This document shows, piece after piece, positions 17,598-26,420 of a stretch of 64,000 bases of DNA (within the stretch, counting starts at the first letter, position 1; each line of letters starts with the position of its first letter). The position numbers and the translations under genes were made by a program. The DNA lies in NCBI GenBank assembly GCA_943788025.1, contig CALSOR010000007.1, positions 186,001 through 250,000 on the forward strand, written 5' to 3'. The notes under the pieces were generated by a model. It ran no database searches. It was given only the letters and a program-made list of their open reading frames with translations, and was not told where the DNA came from. The stretch comes from JABAAE01 sp905480545 (GTDB lineage Bacteria > Planctomycetota > Planctomycetia > Pirellulales > Pirellulaceae).

Positions 17598-18247
17598 TTT
17601 CGCGACGTTGGAGTGCGGCAAAGGATTTTTTTTCGCCGTAAGCCAGGAAAGCCGGTGGAAGATGCTGCCCATGATCAGGCTCCAACTACGGGAAAACGAA
17701 GTGGGTCGAAGAGACTGAGGATCGCAGATGTGATTCATGCCTCAGTTGGAGCGTATCGTAGTCTTTTGAATTGAGATAAGGTGCCCCGCGACTTCCCTGA
17801 GGTCGCTGCTCCAATTAACGATCTTGGTTTGTGGATCGACAAAAGCTGGTCGGCACTGCGCTAATACTTACTGCGCTAACACTTACTGCGCTGATACTTG
17901 ATGAATTGGTAGACGGTCCTGCCGAAGCGGGCTTTCCGGCGAGACCCCAGGCCATGCTTTTTTCCCTCGACGGAATCGTCATTGAAACGTCGTAATCCGC
18001 GTCAATTGAGCAAAGGTTTTATCGATCCAAAAAAAATGTATTGGGAATCTACGCGGAATCTTAACGCTCAATCACGTGAGGCAGTACGCTATGATCAAGT
18101 GTTCCTGATTGCAAACAAGTCACACTGAGCCTGCCCATTCAAAAAAACAGGATTTTTGCGTGTCCGCTGAACCTTTAGCGATTACACTCGTACTAAGCGA
18201 AGATGTTCGGCCGATCCTGTCCAGTGTGAAAAATTCGAAATTCTCGA
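17598..18247. other. 650-bp non-coding stretch with hairpins and a tandem repeat
   Basis: No convincing gene. It holds inverted pairs that exclude each other: GCTCCAACT (17679-17687) with AGTTGGAGC (17744-17752), and ACTGAGG (17714-17720) with CCTCAGT (17740-17746). It also holds the 3 x 15-bp repeat at 17856-17900. A structured RNA or long 3' leader is possible but unproven. Confidence 0.5.
17856..17900. repeat. 3 x 15-bp tandem repeat
   Basis: Three adjacent 15-bp units, ACTGCGCTAATACTT with one or two substitutions per copy. They are intergenic between the ferredoxin and a His-rich secreted protein. Confidence 0.9.
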
Positions 18248-18724
18248 ATGAGTACTAAAATCAAATTCAATTGGTTGCTACTCGGATTCATGGGTTGCCT
18301 GCTTGGGCTTGGCCCAGCAGCACACCACGTTAGGTTTTTGGGACTTCACACGCATGGTCACTTCTGTGATCCTTCTCATGATCATTTGCATGACTACGGG
18401 CATGCAAGCGAGGGATCCGGCGATACCCCAGCGGGCAGAGGTCAACGGGGTGAATCGGTTGTCAGTTGCTCTTGCGAGCACCACTCTAAGGCTGAGAGTC
18501 AACAACGTGATGGTGGTGGAAGTGACGTCACTCAACATGACATCGGCAACCAAACCGATGCTTGTCGGTTTTGTAAGTTCTTTGATGATTTACAGGTTGT
18601 CATCTTTAGCTGGGAATTTGATCCGGCAGTCTACCCAACGTCTTTCTTCCCTGCCGAAGCGATCGATTCGGTAATTCTTCCGCCGGTCCCGCAGTCTGCT
18701 CGTGGGCCTCCCTCGATCACTTAA
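18248..18724 (+). CDS. His-rich exported protein, DUF2946-like
   Basis: A 158-residue protein with an N-terminal hydrophobic signal (NWLLLGFMGCLLGLGPAAHH), a His/Asp-rich mid part (HTHGHFCDPSHDHLHDYGHA), a Cys pair (CRFCKFFDDL, ~127) and a C-terminal SARGPPSI. The order signal - His/Cys - CxxC - ARGPP recalls the DUF2946 family of copper-associated exported proteins; the match is by eye only. The composition strongly suggests metal binding outside the cytoplasm. No metal transporter is adjacent. Confidence 0.6.
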   Translation: MSTKIKFNWLLLGFMGCLLGLGPAAHHVRFLGLHTHGHFCDPSHDHLHDYGHASEGSGDTPAGRGQRGESVVSCSCEHHSKAESQQRDGGGSDVTQHDIGNQTDACRFCKFFDDLQVVIFSWEFDPAVYPTSFFPAEAIDSVILPPVPQSARGPPSIT

Positions 18725-19146
18725 AGCTATTGCAGGTGATTGCGTAGTTCAACGTTTTTGCGACTCAACGTTTTTGCGACTCAAAATGGCAATCGATTCT
18801 CCGTCATAAATGACGCAAGCATTGATCCTTTGATTGGGGAATGCCATTTCCGCCGGGACATGGTTCCCAGTTGTTTTGTGGGTGCAAAACTCGTTTGCAA
18901 AACTCGTTCGCCTTAAGTCCTTGCGAGCCGGATTTGTTGCAGCGTATGCAGCACAACCCGGCAAACTCGTGAGCGCATGCTGCCTAGCTTTTCATCGTGC
19001 TTGATTATTTGATCGAAAACGATTCGCAACCTGTGATGCCTTTTGGTTCAACAGGCGATTCGTTTTCATCGTCAAGATCTTAAATACGTAACTCTGAAGC
19101 CGCCGGGTTACGCTCGAACAGTTCATCGGTGTTGGAATATGGGGTC
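18725..19146. other. spacer with two short tandem duplications
   Basis: About 420 bp with no supported gene. TCAACGTTTTTGCGAC occurs twice in tandem (18749-18780) and TGCAAAACTCGTT twice in tandem (18883-18908). The right end must contain the promoter of the DUF58 operon. Confidence 0.6.
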
Positions 19147-20490
19147 ATGAAGTTAAATTCAAAACAAACGATACGTTCCCGAGTATTCAGTCTTTGGGGT
19201 ATTTCGGCCGTCGCCCGAATCATGAATTATGATTTTTGTCCTAACGCCAAACTCTTGCATTATTTGAAGCAGCCTATTGGGTTTGTGATTTGTGCAATTC
19301 TGGCGTCTTTGTCCGCGGGCCTGTTTATTGGGCCGCAAGGTTTTGTCCTGATGTGGGCGTTGATTGCCTTGCTTGCCATTGGTGGCATCTGGCCTTGGTT
19401 AAGTCTGAGAGGGCTCAGTTGTGAGGTGGCGTTTACCGAACACCGGACTTTCGAGAATAGCGAAACGATCGCGCAACTTGAGGTCACCAACCGGTGGCCG
19501 ATACCGATTTATGGATTGATCGTTGAAGAAGACTTTTTGCAAGATGTAGTGGATCAAGACGATCTTGTTGCGTCCGGATTGCAACGAGTGCCGGGATGGA
19601 GCGTCGCAAAGTTTACCTGGAGATTGAGGCCGCAAAGGCGCGGAATGCTGCCGCCGAAACCGCCTGAACTTACGAGCGCTTTTCCATTTGGCATCTTAAA
19701 GAGTTCCCGTGAAATGTCCGTTTCCAAGTCGGGCATGGTTTGGCCGGAGTGTACAGCCTTGAGCGGCGTTCCAACTCTCAAGGGTGGGTGCTCAATAAGT
19801 GACGGACACCTGACCGATGTTTCAGGATTTGACGGTGACACGATCGGTGTGCGGGATTTTCGAGATGGGGAATCGATGCGATACGTGCATTGGTCCAAAT
19901 CGGCGCAGATGGATCGATTGATTGTCAAAGAGTTGCAAACCAATATTCAGCGGAACATTCGGGTAGAGATTGACTTGTCACCGGAAACCCATTTCGGAAC
20001 TGGAAGTCAAAGTAGCTACGAATGGGCAATTCGCGTCGCGGCATCCATTTGCCGCCAGGTTCAACTTCATCAAATCGGTGTGGAATTGGAGTGCATGGGG
20101 CTGCCGTCCGGACATGCGTCTGTTTCGACCACTCGATTGGGTCTGGAGCCCCTGTTGGATTTTCTCGCCATGTTACCCGGTCTAGGTCTAAGAGCTCCTG
20201 GTGGTAACGGGGGGCAATGCAGGAAACCGTTTTCATCAGTTGGTGCCCAGATGGGGAAACAAAACATTTTGATCTGTACTGAAAACTCGGAGATGCTTGG
20301 CCGCGAAGGTTTAAATACAAAAACAGTTCTGATCACTAACGAGGGATTTGATCAGGGCCTTGATTATGAGTTTTTAACGGAAATCCAAAAGAGAAATCAA
20401 TCCGGATCCAAGTTGATTTTGACATCGCCCGTGAGCGCGGCAAAACAATTGGAAGAAGGATGGCAGTCAGCGGAATTCTTAAAGGTGTGA
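19147..20490 (+). CDS. DUF58 domain protein
   Basis: A ~447-residue protein with two hydrophobic helices near residues 40-80 and the DUF58 signature in the middle: DVSGFDGDTIGVRDFRDGES followed by MRYVHWSKSAQMDRLIVKEL. DUF58 proteins occur with MoxR AAA ATPases and transglutaminase-like proteins, as here, and are thought to help assemble or activate envelope complexes. The longer frame opens at TTG 19129; I prefer ATG 19147. The stop is followed five bases later by the start of the TgpA-like gene, so the two are one operon. Confidence 0.88.
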   Translation: MKLNSKQTIRSRVFSLWGISAVARIMNYDFCPNAKLLHYLKQPIGFVICAILASLSAGLFIGPQGFVLMWALIALLAIGGIWPWLSLRGLSCEVAFTEHRTFENSETIAQLEVTNRWPIPIYGLIVEEDFLQDVVDQDDLVASGLQRVPGWSVAKFTWRLRPQRRGMLPPKPPELTSAFPFGILKSSREMSVSKSGMVWPECTALSGVPTLKGGCSISDGHLTDVSGFDGDTIGVRDFRDGESMRYVHWSKSAQMDRLIVKELQTNIQRNIRVEIDLSPETHFGTGSQSSYEWAIRVAASICRQVQLHQIGVELECMGLPSGHASVSTTRLGLEPLLDFLAMLPGLGLRAPGGNGGQCRKPFSSVGAQMGKQNILICTENSEMLGREGLNTKTVLITNEGFDQGLDYEFLTEIQKRNQSGSKLILTSPVSAAKQLEEGWQSAEFLKV

Positions 20491-20494
20491 GTTG

Positions 20495-20902
20495 ATGGAT
20501 CGGAGCATTCAAACCAAAGTTGTCTACCCAGACGCGGCACAGATTGCGATGGCTTTCGTGGCGTTCATGGTCATCCAGGCGTTTCGATCGACCTATTTTG
20601 CTTCGCCGATAATCTTATGCGCCGAGGGCGTCTTCTTTTTGACGCTTCCAGTTCTTTTGCTGTGGTTGTTACGCAATCGTTTGAATGACGTATTGTTTGA
20701 CAAGGCGAAAAAACAAAAGGCATTGATTCTCTTTACCGTATTGCTGACGACGCTTACTGTCACGACACAAATCGTTCTCCGCCAATACGGTCACGGGGAT
20801 TCCTATGAAATCGTAGCCATCACAACGATTCTCAACGTGACGTGGGGTTTTGCCGTTTTCTCAAGCGTGTTCAGGTTAGAACGCGTTGTCTTCTTGTTAT
20901 GA
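20495..20902 (+). CDS. TgpA-like protein, N-terminal part before in-frame TGA
   Basis: Residues 1-135 of a DUF3488/TgpA-type membrane protein. It contains three to four membrane helices (AQIAMAFVAFMVIQAF, LTLPVLLLWLL, ALILFTVLLTTLTVTTQIVL, TTILNVTWGFAVFSSVF). The frame ends at TGA 20900-20902 within a hydrophobic helix (RLERVVFLL-stop-SSMVLFVCF) and continues unbroken in the same frame for another 676 codons. I read the two halves as one gene of about 812 residues with a nonsense codon at 136, or a sequence error. Translation of the second half could restart at ATG 20909. Confidence 0.65.
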   Translation: MDRSIQTKVVYPDAAQIAMAFVAFMVIQAFRSTYFASPIILCAEGVFFLTLPVLLLWLLRNRLNDVLFDKAKKQKALILFTVLLTTLTVTTQIVLRQYGHGDSYEIVAITTILNVTWGFAVFSSVFRLERVVFLL

Positions 20903-20908
20903 AGTTCG

Positions 20909-22933
20909 ATGGTGCTATTTGTCTGTTTTACAACACAGGCAGTGATTGTCTTTATCGCATCGGCTTGTTATGCAGTCGTCGCGTTGAAGTGGATGTTGGA
21001 CAGCTATTGGCGGCGTTTGCAACCGAAGGCGTTAGACGCAGAATCAAAATTGCTGCCGATCCGAGTCGTTGTCTTAGTCGGCTCATGTTTCTTTTTGTTG
21101 GTGATTGGTGTGCTCGCGACTTTTGCGGGGCCTTTGCGTCAAACGATTTCGCTGCCCGGTTTTATGCCCTCGTCCGGCGGAACCAATGGCACTTCCGACA
21201 TCTATTCACGTTCCGGGATTGGCGATGGAGATAGGTTGACCAATGGCGAAAACGCAACCTCGGTTGGAGCCGTTGAAACGGACCAGTTTATTGAGGACGA
21301 CAAACCCTCGATGTACGACATTATGTCGGATACGTATGACGGGCCGAAAGTGAAAAAATCGGAGCGGAGTAAAGCCGTCTCGCCCGATGCAATTGCCAAG
21401 CACCTTCACGACGTCAAACGTTCGGAGCAGGCCGGTAAGTCGTTTCGTACACTTCGCGAAGCGGGCGAGGAACCGGACCGAGAACTTGACGACCGAATTA
21501 CCAACGCCCTCTTCTATGTTGAGGGCCCAGTGCCAACGAGGTTTGCCGTCGACTACTTTCACCACTTTGACGGATGGGATTGGTCAAAAATAAGCCTGCC
21601 TTCATCAGAAATAAAATCGCCAAAAATACAACTTGAATTTCATCATGAACGACCTTGGTACACGGTAAACCATTCCAACGCTGAGCTGCTGGCTAACGTG
21701 CAACATCACAAAGTGAAACTGATGCGGCTTTCGACGAAAAACTTGCCAACACCGCCTTTTTTAACCGCCTGGCATATCGACCGCGTCGACCGGCAATCGT
21801 TTTTCAAAAGGAATCAATTCGGGGCAATTGACCTCGGTGGTAGTGAATTTCCTTCGCTTATTGTCATTAACACCATCGGCAAGACTCCCAATTTTGATAA
21901 CTGGAGGATTGCAGCCCCGCTTGCCAGTCGTGACGAAATGCGGTTTTTCGAGCGGCTTGGCAGGTGGTTTGATTCCTCCAGTGGTTCTCGACCAATGCAG
22001 CATCAATTCTGTCGCAGTGCGGCACACAAGGATTCGCCTTTTTTGCAGGTGGCAGAAAATTCAACCAAAGCACGTATTCAATCTCTAGTTGAGAAATGGA
22101 CGTCAGGAAAGCCCAAAGGCTGGACCCAGATCCAAACCATCGTTGACGAAATCCGAAACGGATATGAGCTTGATCGATCGCGGGTTGCTGATGCGTCGTC
22201 GACTGATTCAGTTGCGAGCTTTCTGGACAATGATGGTGGACCTCCCTATCTTTTCGCAACCACTGCCACACAGGTCCTGCGAGCTGCTGGATATGAGACT
22301 CGTTTGGCGTCCGGGTTCGTCGTTCGAAAAAAAGATTTTGTCCGGGTCTCCAACCAATCGATTGTTGATTCTGCGAACTACCATGTTTGGCCAGAAGTGC
22401 GTTTGGGCAAGTCGTTATGGATTCCGGTTGAACCAACGCCTGGTTACCCGGATCCTACGCGAAAACGATCGTTTTGGGATGAGTTCATGACCAGCACGAT
22501 TGCAGTGATCAATTGGATTGCGTCGCGCCCCATTTCTTCATTAGCTGTTTTCGGTTCAATCATTCTGATAATCGCATATCACAAAACCATTGTGTCGATG
22601 ACGTTCTGGTTTTTTTGGCTCTGCCTGTTCTTTCTTAAGTCCGAGTGGCGGCTTCGAGCAACGCGGCAATTGCTCGACCTCAGGTTTTGGGCGGCCGGAT
22701 TACCGCGTCCTGCCTTTGTCCCCATTCAGCGTTGGTTCGAACAGGTGAGTACGGAGGAACGTTACGACTTTTTTTCATTCTGGAATCGTGCCCAATTTAG
22801 TACGTGCAAAGAATCATCAATCGATCGCAAATCTGTTGAACAGGCATGCCGAGCAATAGTAGCCGGATTTTCTCTAATTAGGATCAAGAATTTTGTTAAA
22901 CGAAATGACAACCAAAAATCAGACCAACAGTGA
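20909..22933 (+). CDS. TgpA-like transglutaminase-fold protein, C-terminal part
   Basis: The 674-residue continuation of the preceding frame: two further N-terminal membrane helices, a long periplasmic-type region, a transglutaminase-like domain (~445-515 here) and a C-terminal membrane helix (ISSLAVFGSIILIIAYHKTI) followed by a cytoplasmic tail. In the core, the family Cys position reads GGPPYLFATTATQVLRAAGY, with Pro-Tyr instead of Cys-Glu; the His (YHVWPEV) is kept and the Asp is Glu (IPVEPTPGY). It is therefore probably not a working cysteine enzyme. Similar Cys-less versions are, from memory, common in planctomycetes. Its end overlaps the moxR start by 29 bp. Confidence 0.8.
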   Translation: MVLFVCFTTQAVIVFIASACYAVVALKWMLDSYWRRLQPKALDAESKLLPIRVVVLVGSCFFLLVIGVLATFAGPLRQTISLPGFMPSSGGTNGTSDIYSRSGIGDGDRLTNGENATSVGAVETDQFIEDDKPSMYDIMSDTYDGPKVKKSERSKAVSPDAIAKHLHDVKRSEQAGKSFRTLREAGEEPDRELDDRITNALFYVEGPVPTRFAVDYFHHFDGWDWSKISLPSSEIKSPKIQLEFHHERPWYTVNHSNAELLANVQHHKVKLMRLSTKNLPTPPFLTAWHIDRVDRQSFFKRNQFGAIDLGGSEFPSLIVINTIGKTPNFDNWRIAAPLASRDEMRFFERLGRWFDSSSGSRPMQHQFCRSAAHKDSPFLQVAENSTKARIQSLVEKWTSGKPKGWTQIQTIVDEIRNGYELDRSRVADASSTDSVASFLDNDGGPPYLFATTATQVLRAAGYETRLASGFVVRKKDFVRVSNQSIVDSANYHVWPEVRLGKSLWIPVEPTPGYPDPTRKRSFWDEFMTSTIAVINWIASRPISSLAVFGSIILIIAYHKTIVSMTFWFFWLCLFFLKSEWRLRATRQLLDLRFWAAGLPRPAFVPIQRWFEQVSTEERYDFFSFWNRAQFSTCKESSIDRKSVEQACRAIVAGFSLIRIKNFVKRNDNQKSDQQ

Positions 22934-23888
22934 ATCCGATTCGGTTTCGCCAAACGCGGTTTTGCCTTTGGAATCGCTACGTCGTCAGCTAAACCAAACG
23001 ATCATTGGCAAGCCCGACGTGGTAGATTTGGTCATTGCGTGTCTACTCGCACGCGGCCACCTTCTTTTCGATGATTTGCCGGGGCTCGGCAAGACGACGC
23101 TTGCTAAGGGGATTGCCCAGTCGATTGATGGACGATTTGCACGCATCCAATGCACACCCGACCTGATGCCCAGTGACATTACAGGTTTCAGCGTTTTTGA
23201 CTCAAAAAACCACACGTTTGAATTTCGTCGGGGACCGGTCTTTGCCGATTTGTTGTTGGCCGATGAGATTAATCGCGCAACGCCGCGCACGCAAAGCGCC
23301 TTGTTCGAAGCAATGGCAGAACGTCAGGTTACAGCCGATAATCAAACGCTGCAATTGACGCCATCGTTTATCGTCATTGCGACCCAGAATCCGGTGGAAA
23401 GCCATGGCGCCTATCCGCTGCCTGAAGCGCAACTCGACCGATTCACGATGAAGTTGAGCATTGGTTACCCAATGCGTTCAGCTGAAGTCCATTTATTGGG
23501 AAATTCGATCCAGCGACAATCTGAGAAAACAAAACTGGATCCGGTATTGAATCTTGACCAACTGGAAGCCATTCAGGACGAAGTTGCGTGCGTCGAAGTA
23601 TGTGAGTTCATTCGCGAGTACCTGGTCGATTTAGGGACGGCAACTCGGAATCATTCAGATGTGGTATTGGGAGTAAGTCCACGTGGGCTGATCCTCTGGC
23701 AGCGTGCTGCCCAAGCATGGGCATACATGCAAAACAGAAACTTTGTTATTCCCGAGGACATACAAGTTGTAGCACGCCCCGTTTTGCGTCTTCGAATTCC
23801 TGGAAATATCGAAAAATGTGATTTCATAATTCAAGAAATTCTGAAATCGGTTCCGGTTCCAAATGAAACAAATGCGAGGAGCAAATGA
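22905..23888 (+). CDS. MoxR-family AAA ATPase
   Basis: A ~327-residue AAA+ ATPase: Walker A GLGKTTLAKGIAQ (~61), Walker B LLLADEINRATPRTQSALFE, sensor 1 IATQNP and the arginine-finger/sensor region GAYPLPEAQLDRF, with a C-terminal AAA lid. MoxR proteins act as chaperones with VWA and DUF58 partners. The ATG at 22905 is chosen; a TTG at 22893 is in frame. It overlaps the previous gene by 29 bp and its own TGA overlaps the next ATG (ATGA), so DUF58, TgpA, moxR and the lipoprotein gene are translationally coupled. Confidence 0.93.
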   Translation: MTTKNQTNSESDSVSPNAVLPLESLRRQLNQTIIGKPDVVDLVIACLLARGHLLFDDLPGLGKTTLAKGIAQSIDGRFARIQCTPDLMPSDITGFSVFDSKNHTFEFRRGPVFADLLLADEINRATPRTQSALFEAMAERQVTADNQTLQLTPSFIVIATQNPVESHGAYPLPEAQLDRFTMKLSIGYPMRSAEVHLLGNSIQRQSEKTKLDPVLNLDQLEAIQDEVACVEVCEFIREYLVDLGTATRNHSDVVLGVSPRGLILWQRAAQAWAYMQNRNFVIPEDIQVVARPVLRLRIPGNIEKCDFIIQEILKSVPVPNETNARSK

Positions 23889-24667
23889 GTAATCGATCGA
23901 GACACCTTAGATTTTGCAACAGCACGTACCACGACCCAATGGATAACAATCCAATGACAATGACTGTCGCGAGAAACCCTGAAGTCTGTGTCAAAGCACC
24001 TGGGCTGAGCAAGCTTCTCCGACCTTTATTTCGTTGTTTCGCGGTGGTTGGTTTATCTGCCGTTTCGGTGGTTTGCATAGGCTGTGGAGAGGTTTCGAAG
24101 GAGCAATCGGCGAAACAGGATGTGAAGAAAATCCCAAAGCAGAAATTTCATCGACCAAAAAATCTTGCTGCAGCGATCATCCGACTCGAAGGGATTCATG
24201 CTTCATTAGTTTCCGACGCACCGATTCCAGAGCCTAAAAAATACACCGTAATAGAAATCATTCATGGAACCGGGGCCAGCGCACATTCACACTTTCACCT
24301 GGCAAATCCGGATGGATCCCATGACAATAATATGGACGATCATGAGGACCACGAGAAAATGGAAAGCAAAGAGGTTACTCATCAAGTTGAAGTCGATGTT
24401 TTCACGGAACTGTCGGACGTGATTCGTTGGTTGCCAAGAATTGCAGCGAAAGAATCACTGGACGAAACTGCTTGGCTACTTGTCAATCAAAAAGTCAAAT
24501 CACTTGAGTCTTTATCATCGGAATTAAATGCTGCCAGCTCAGATACAGTAAAACGAGCGATTTTTGAAAAGCACGCCAATTCGATCGATGAGCTGATTCA
24601 ACAATTGAAATGGACGACCGAAAAAGCATCCGAGAAAGTTGCAAGCGAAAAGGAACCCAAGGCGTGA
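23885..24667 (+). CDS. His-rich lipoprotein coupled to permease
   Basis: A 260-residue protein starting by ATGA overlap with moxR. A hydrophobic segment ending in CIGC (Cys67) is a lipobox preceded by an unusually long N-terminal region; a later start (Met24 or so) would be more typical. After a Lys-rich stretch comes a His/Asp cluster at ~135-160 (SAHSHFHLANPDGSHDNNMD, DDHEDHEK), then a helical C-terminal half. The composition points to metal binding on the outer face of a membrane. Its stop overlaps the permease start (GTGA). I cannot name the family. Confidence 0.7.
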   Translation: MSNRSRHLRFCNSTYHDPMDNNPMTMTVARNPEVCVKAPGLSKLLRPLFRCFAVVGLSAVSVVCIGCGEVSKEQSAKQDVKKIPKQKFHRPKNLAAAIIRLEGIHASLVSDAPIPEPKKYTVIEIIHGTGASAHSHFHLANPDGSHDNNMDDHEDHEKMESKEVTHQVEVDVFTELSDVIRWLPRIAAKESLDETAWLLVNQKVKSLESLSSELNAASSDTVKRAIFEKHANSIDELIQQLKWTTEKASEKVASEKEPKA

Positions 24668-26190
24668 TCGATTACTATTTGTCCGGTGTTGTCCTTCGTT
24701 CAACGCAAGTCATTGTCGATTCAGCGATTTGGATTGCAGTCGGATGTTTTATCGCAAGTGTTTTTCGGACCATGTTGGGTCCGGAAAAGACTCGAGCTTT
24801 GTTCGGTACCGGAACTCCATTCGGATTGGTTTTAGGATGGCTTTTCGGGATGTTGCTGCCGGTTTGTTCACTGGGAGTCATTCCAATTGTTCGGGAAATG
24901 CATCGTTCAGGGGTAAAGGGGGGAACGATTGTCTCGTTTGGCTTGACGGCACCCCTCTTTAACCCGATGTCGTTCCTCTACGGGCTGACAATGGCCGATC
25001 CCGTCGCGATTCTAGTCTTTACGTTTGCCGCTTTTATCATCGTTAGCTTGCTTGGTCTTCTCTGGGATATTTGGTTTCCACAACCGATCGATGCTCGGGA
25101 AGACGCATTCGAAGCAGCGTTTGGCTTGCGACGTTCGATCGCATTGATTCACAATACTTGTCGCAGTTTAATCAGTCCCACCATTGCGTTCATTCTGATT
25201 GGCGTCATCTGCTCTGTAATGCTGACCGTTTCTGTGCCCAAGGGCGCAATGCAAGCGGAGGCAGAACCAGACAAAATTTATGCGCCAGCGCTAATGGCAT
25301 TTTTCATGACGCCGATTTACGCGACGCCCGTGCAAGCGATGGGACAAATCGGATCAATGGTCCAGCACGGTAATTCGATTGGAGCCGCGTTTTCGCTTTT
25401 GATTCTTGGCGCCGGAACGAACCTCGGTTTATTGTTGTGGTTTGTCGTTGCATTTGGTTACAAGCGAGCACTGACATTTACGCTTTTTTTAATTCTAGTA
25501 ACCGTGGCATTGGCCTATTGTCTGGATAAACCGCTTTACCCCAAAGGCGTGCATCCAACGGGACACACACACGCTTTCGACATTTACACTCACCCGTACG
25601 AATCGACTTCCGAAGGGCGATTGGAAAAAGCCTATGATGATGCCGCGGAGTTCAAAAAAGAGAATGACCACGGCGGTGTTGTGCTTCTGCTATTTCTTGT
25701 TTTTTGCGGCGTCTGTTTTTTGCCGTTAGAACGATTCATTGATTTGAATGCTTGGTATGCGCAGACACGTCCGAAGCGGAGTCGATTTGATCGCGTCATA
25801 CCCGGATGGGTTTTGGGCTTGATTACCGTAATCGGATTGGTTTTTGCGAGCATCGGCGGTGCGTATTTGTATTACCCCCCTCCCAAACAATTGATGCCAG
25901 ATTTGTTCGCGATTCATACTGAATGTGTTATCGCCGCAAAAACGAAAGATTGGGAAGGTGTTCGGAAATGGGTTCCGATTTGTGATGATTTATCCAGAAG
26001 GCTTGAAGTAGGGATTTTTCTTCGAGAGGGGAAAGTGAGTGAATTTTGCTCCGCCAACGCAGGAAACTATCGGGAAACACTTGATGAAATGCGTGATGCC
26101 ATGGAAGAACGGCACTACGGCGAAATTCAAGGGCTTGCTTCGGAAGTATCCGCGGCGTACATGCGTTTGAGTAATTCCGTGAATAAGTAA
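24664..26190 (+). CDS. ArsP_1/UPF0718-type permease with C-terminal extension
   Basis: A ~508-residue polytopic membrane protein. The start is GTG 24664 (GTGA overlap with the lipoprotein stop) because the longer frame lies inside the preceding gene. The first ~300 residues carry the permease signature of PF03773 (LLPVCSLGVIPIVREMHRSG, GGTIVSFGLTAPLFNPMSFL, FFMTPIYATPVQAMGQIG) with about eight helices. A His-containing loop follows (KGVHPTGHTHAFDIYTHPY), then two more helices and a soluble ~110-residue tail with a CSAN stretch. Members of the family move metalloids or divalent metals or are uncharacterised; with the His-rich lipoprotein upstream, metal export or handling is the likely role. 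Confidence 0.82.
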   Translation: MIDYYLSGVVLRSTQVIVDSAIWIAVGCFIASVFRTMLGPEKTRALFGTGTPFGLVLGWLFGMLLPVCSLGVIPIVREMHRSGVKGGTIVSFGLTAPLFNPMSFLYGLTMADPVAILVFTFAAFIIVSLLGLLWDIWFPQPIDAREDAFEAAFGLRRSIALIHNTCRSLISPTIAFILIGVICSVMLTVSVPKGAMQAEAEPDKIYAPALMAFFMTPIYATPVQAMGQIGSMVQHGNSIGAAFSLLILGAGTNLGLLLWFVVAFGYKRALTFTLFLILVTVALAYCLDKPLYPKGVHPTGHTHAFDIYTHPYESTSEGRLEKAYDDAAEFKKENDHGGVVLLLFLVFCGVCFLPLERFIDLNAWYAQTRPKRSRFDRVIPGWVLGLITVIGLVFASIGGAYLYYPPPKQLMPDLFAIHTECVIAAKTKDWEGVRKWVPICDDLSRRLEVGIFLREGKVSEFCSANAGNYRETLDEMRDAMEERHYGEIQGLASEVSAAYMRLSNSVNK

Positions 26191-26420
26191 TGCCGCCGAT
26201 TCAGAATGCGTTAAAGCGGAATCAGCATGTTCACTAAGATTGAGTCAATCGATGCCTCGTAGATCGTTTGGGCAGGCAAGAGGTGAGGGAAAAAAAATTG
26301 AAGAAAGTGGATAACGCCTAGTTCGACTTCACCGCAAACATCCATGATAAACTTGTATGGGAAGCTTATTGCAAATACATTAACAGTAATTCACTTCCTG
26401 ACACATCCTCGGACTTGCCG

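Noticed and set aside
20900..20902. TGA read as selenocysteine or as a reassigned sense codon
   Set aside because: No SECIS-like element is apparent in the sequence after it, the site is in a membrane helix and not a redox motif, and many other genes in the window end normally with TGA.
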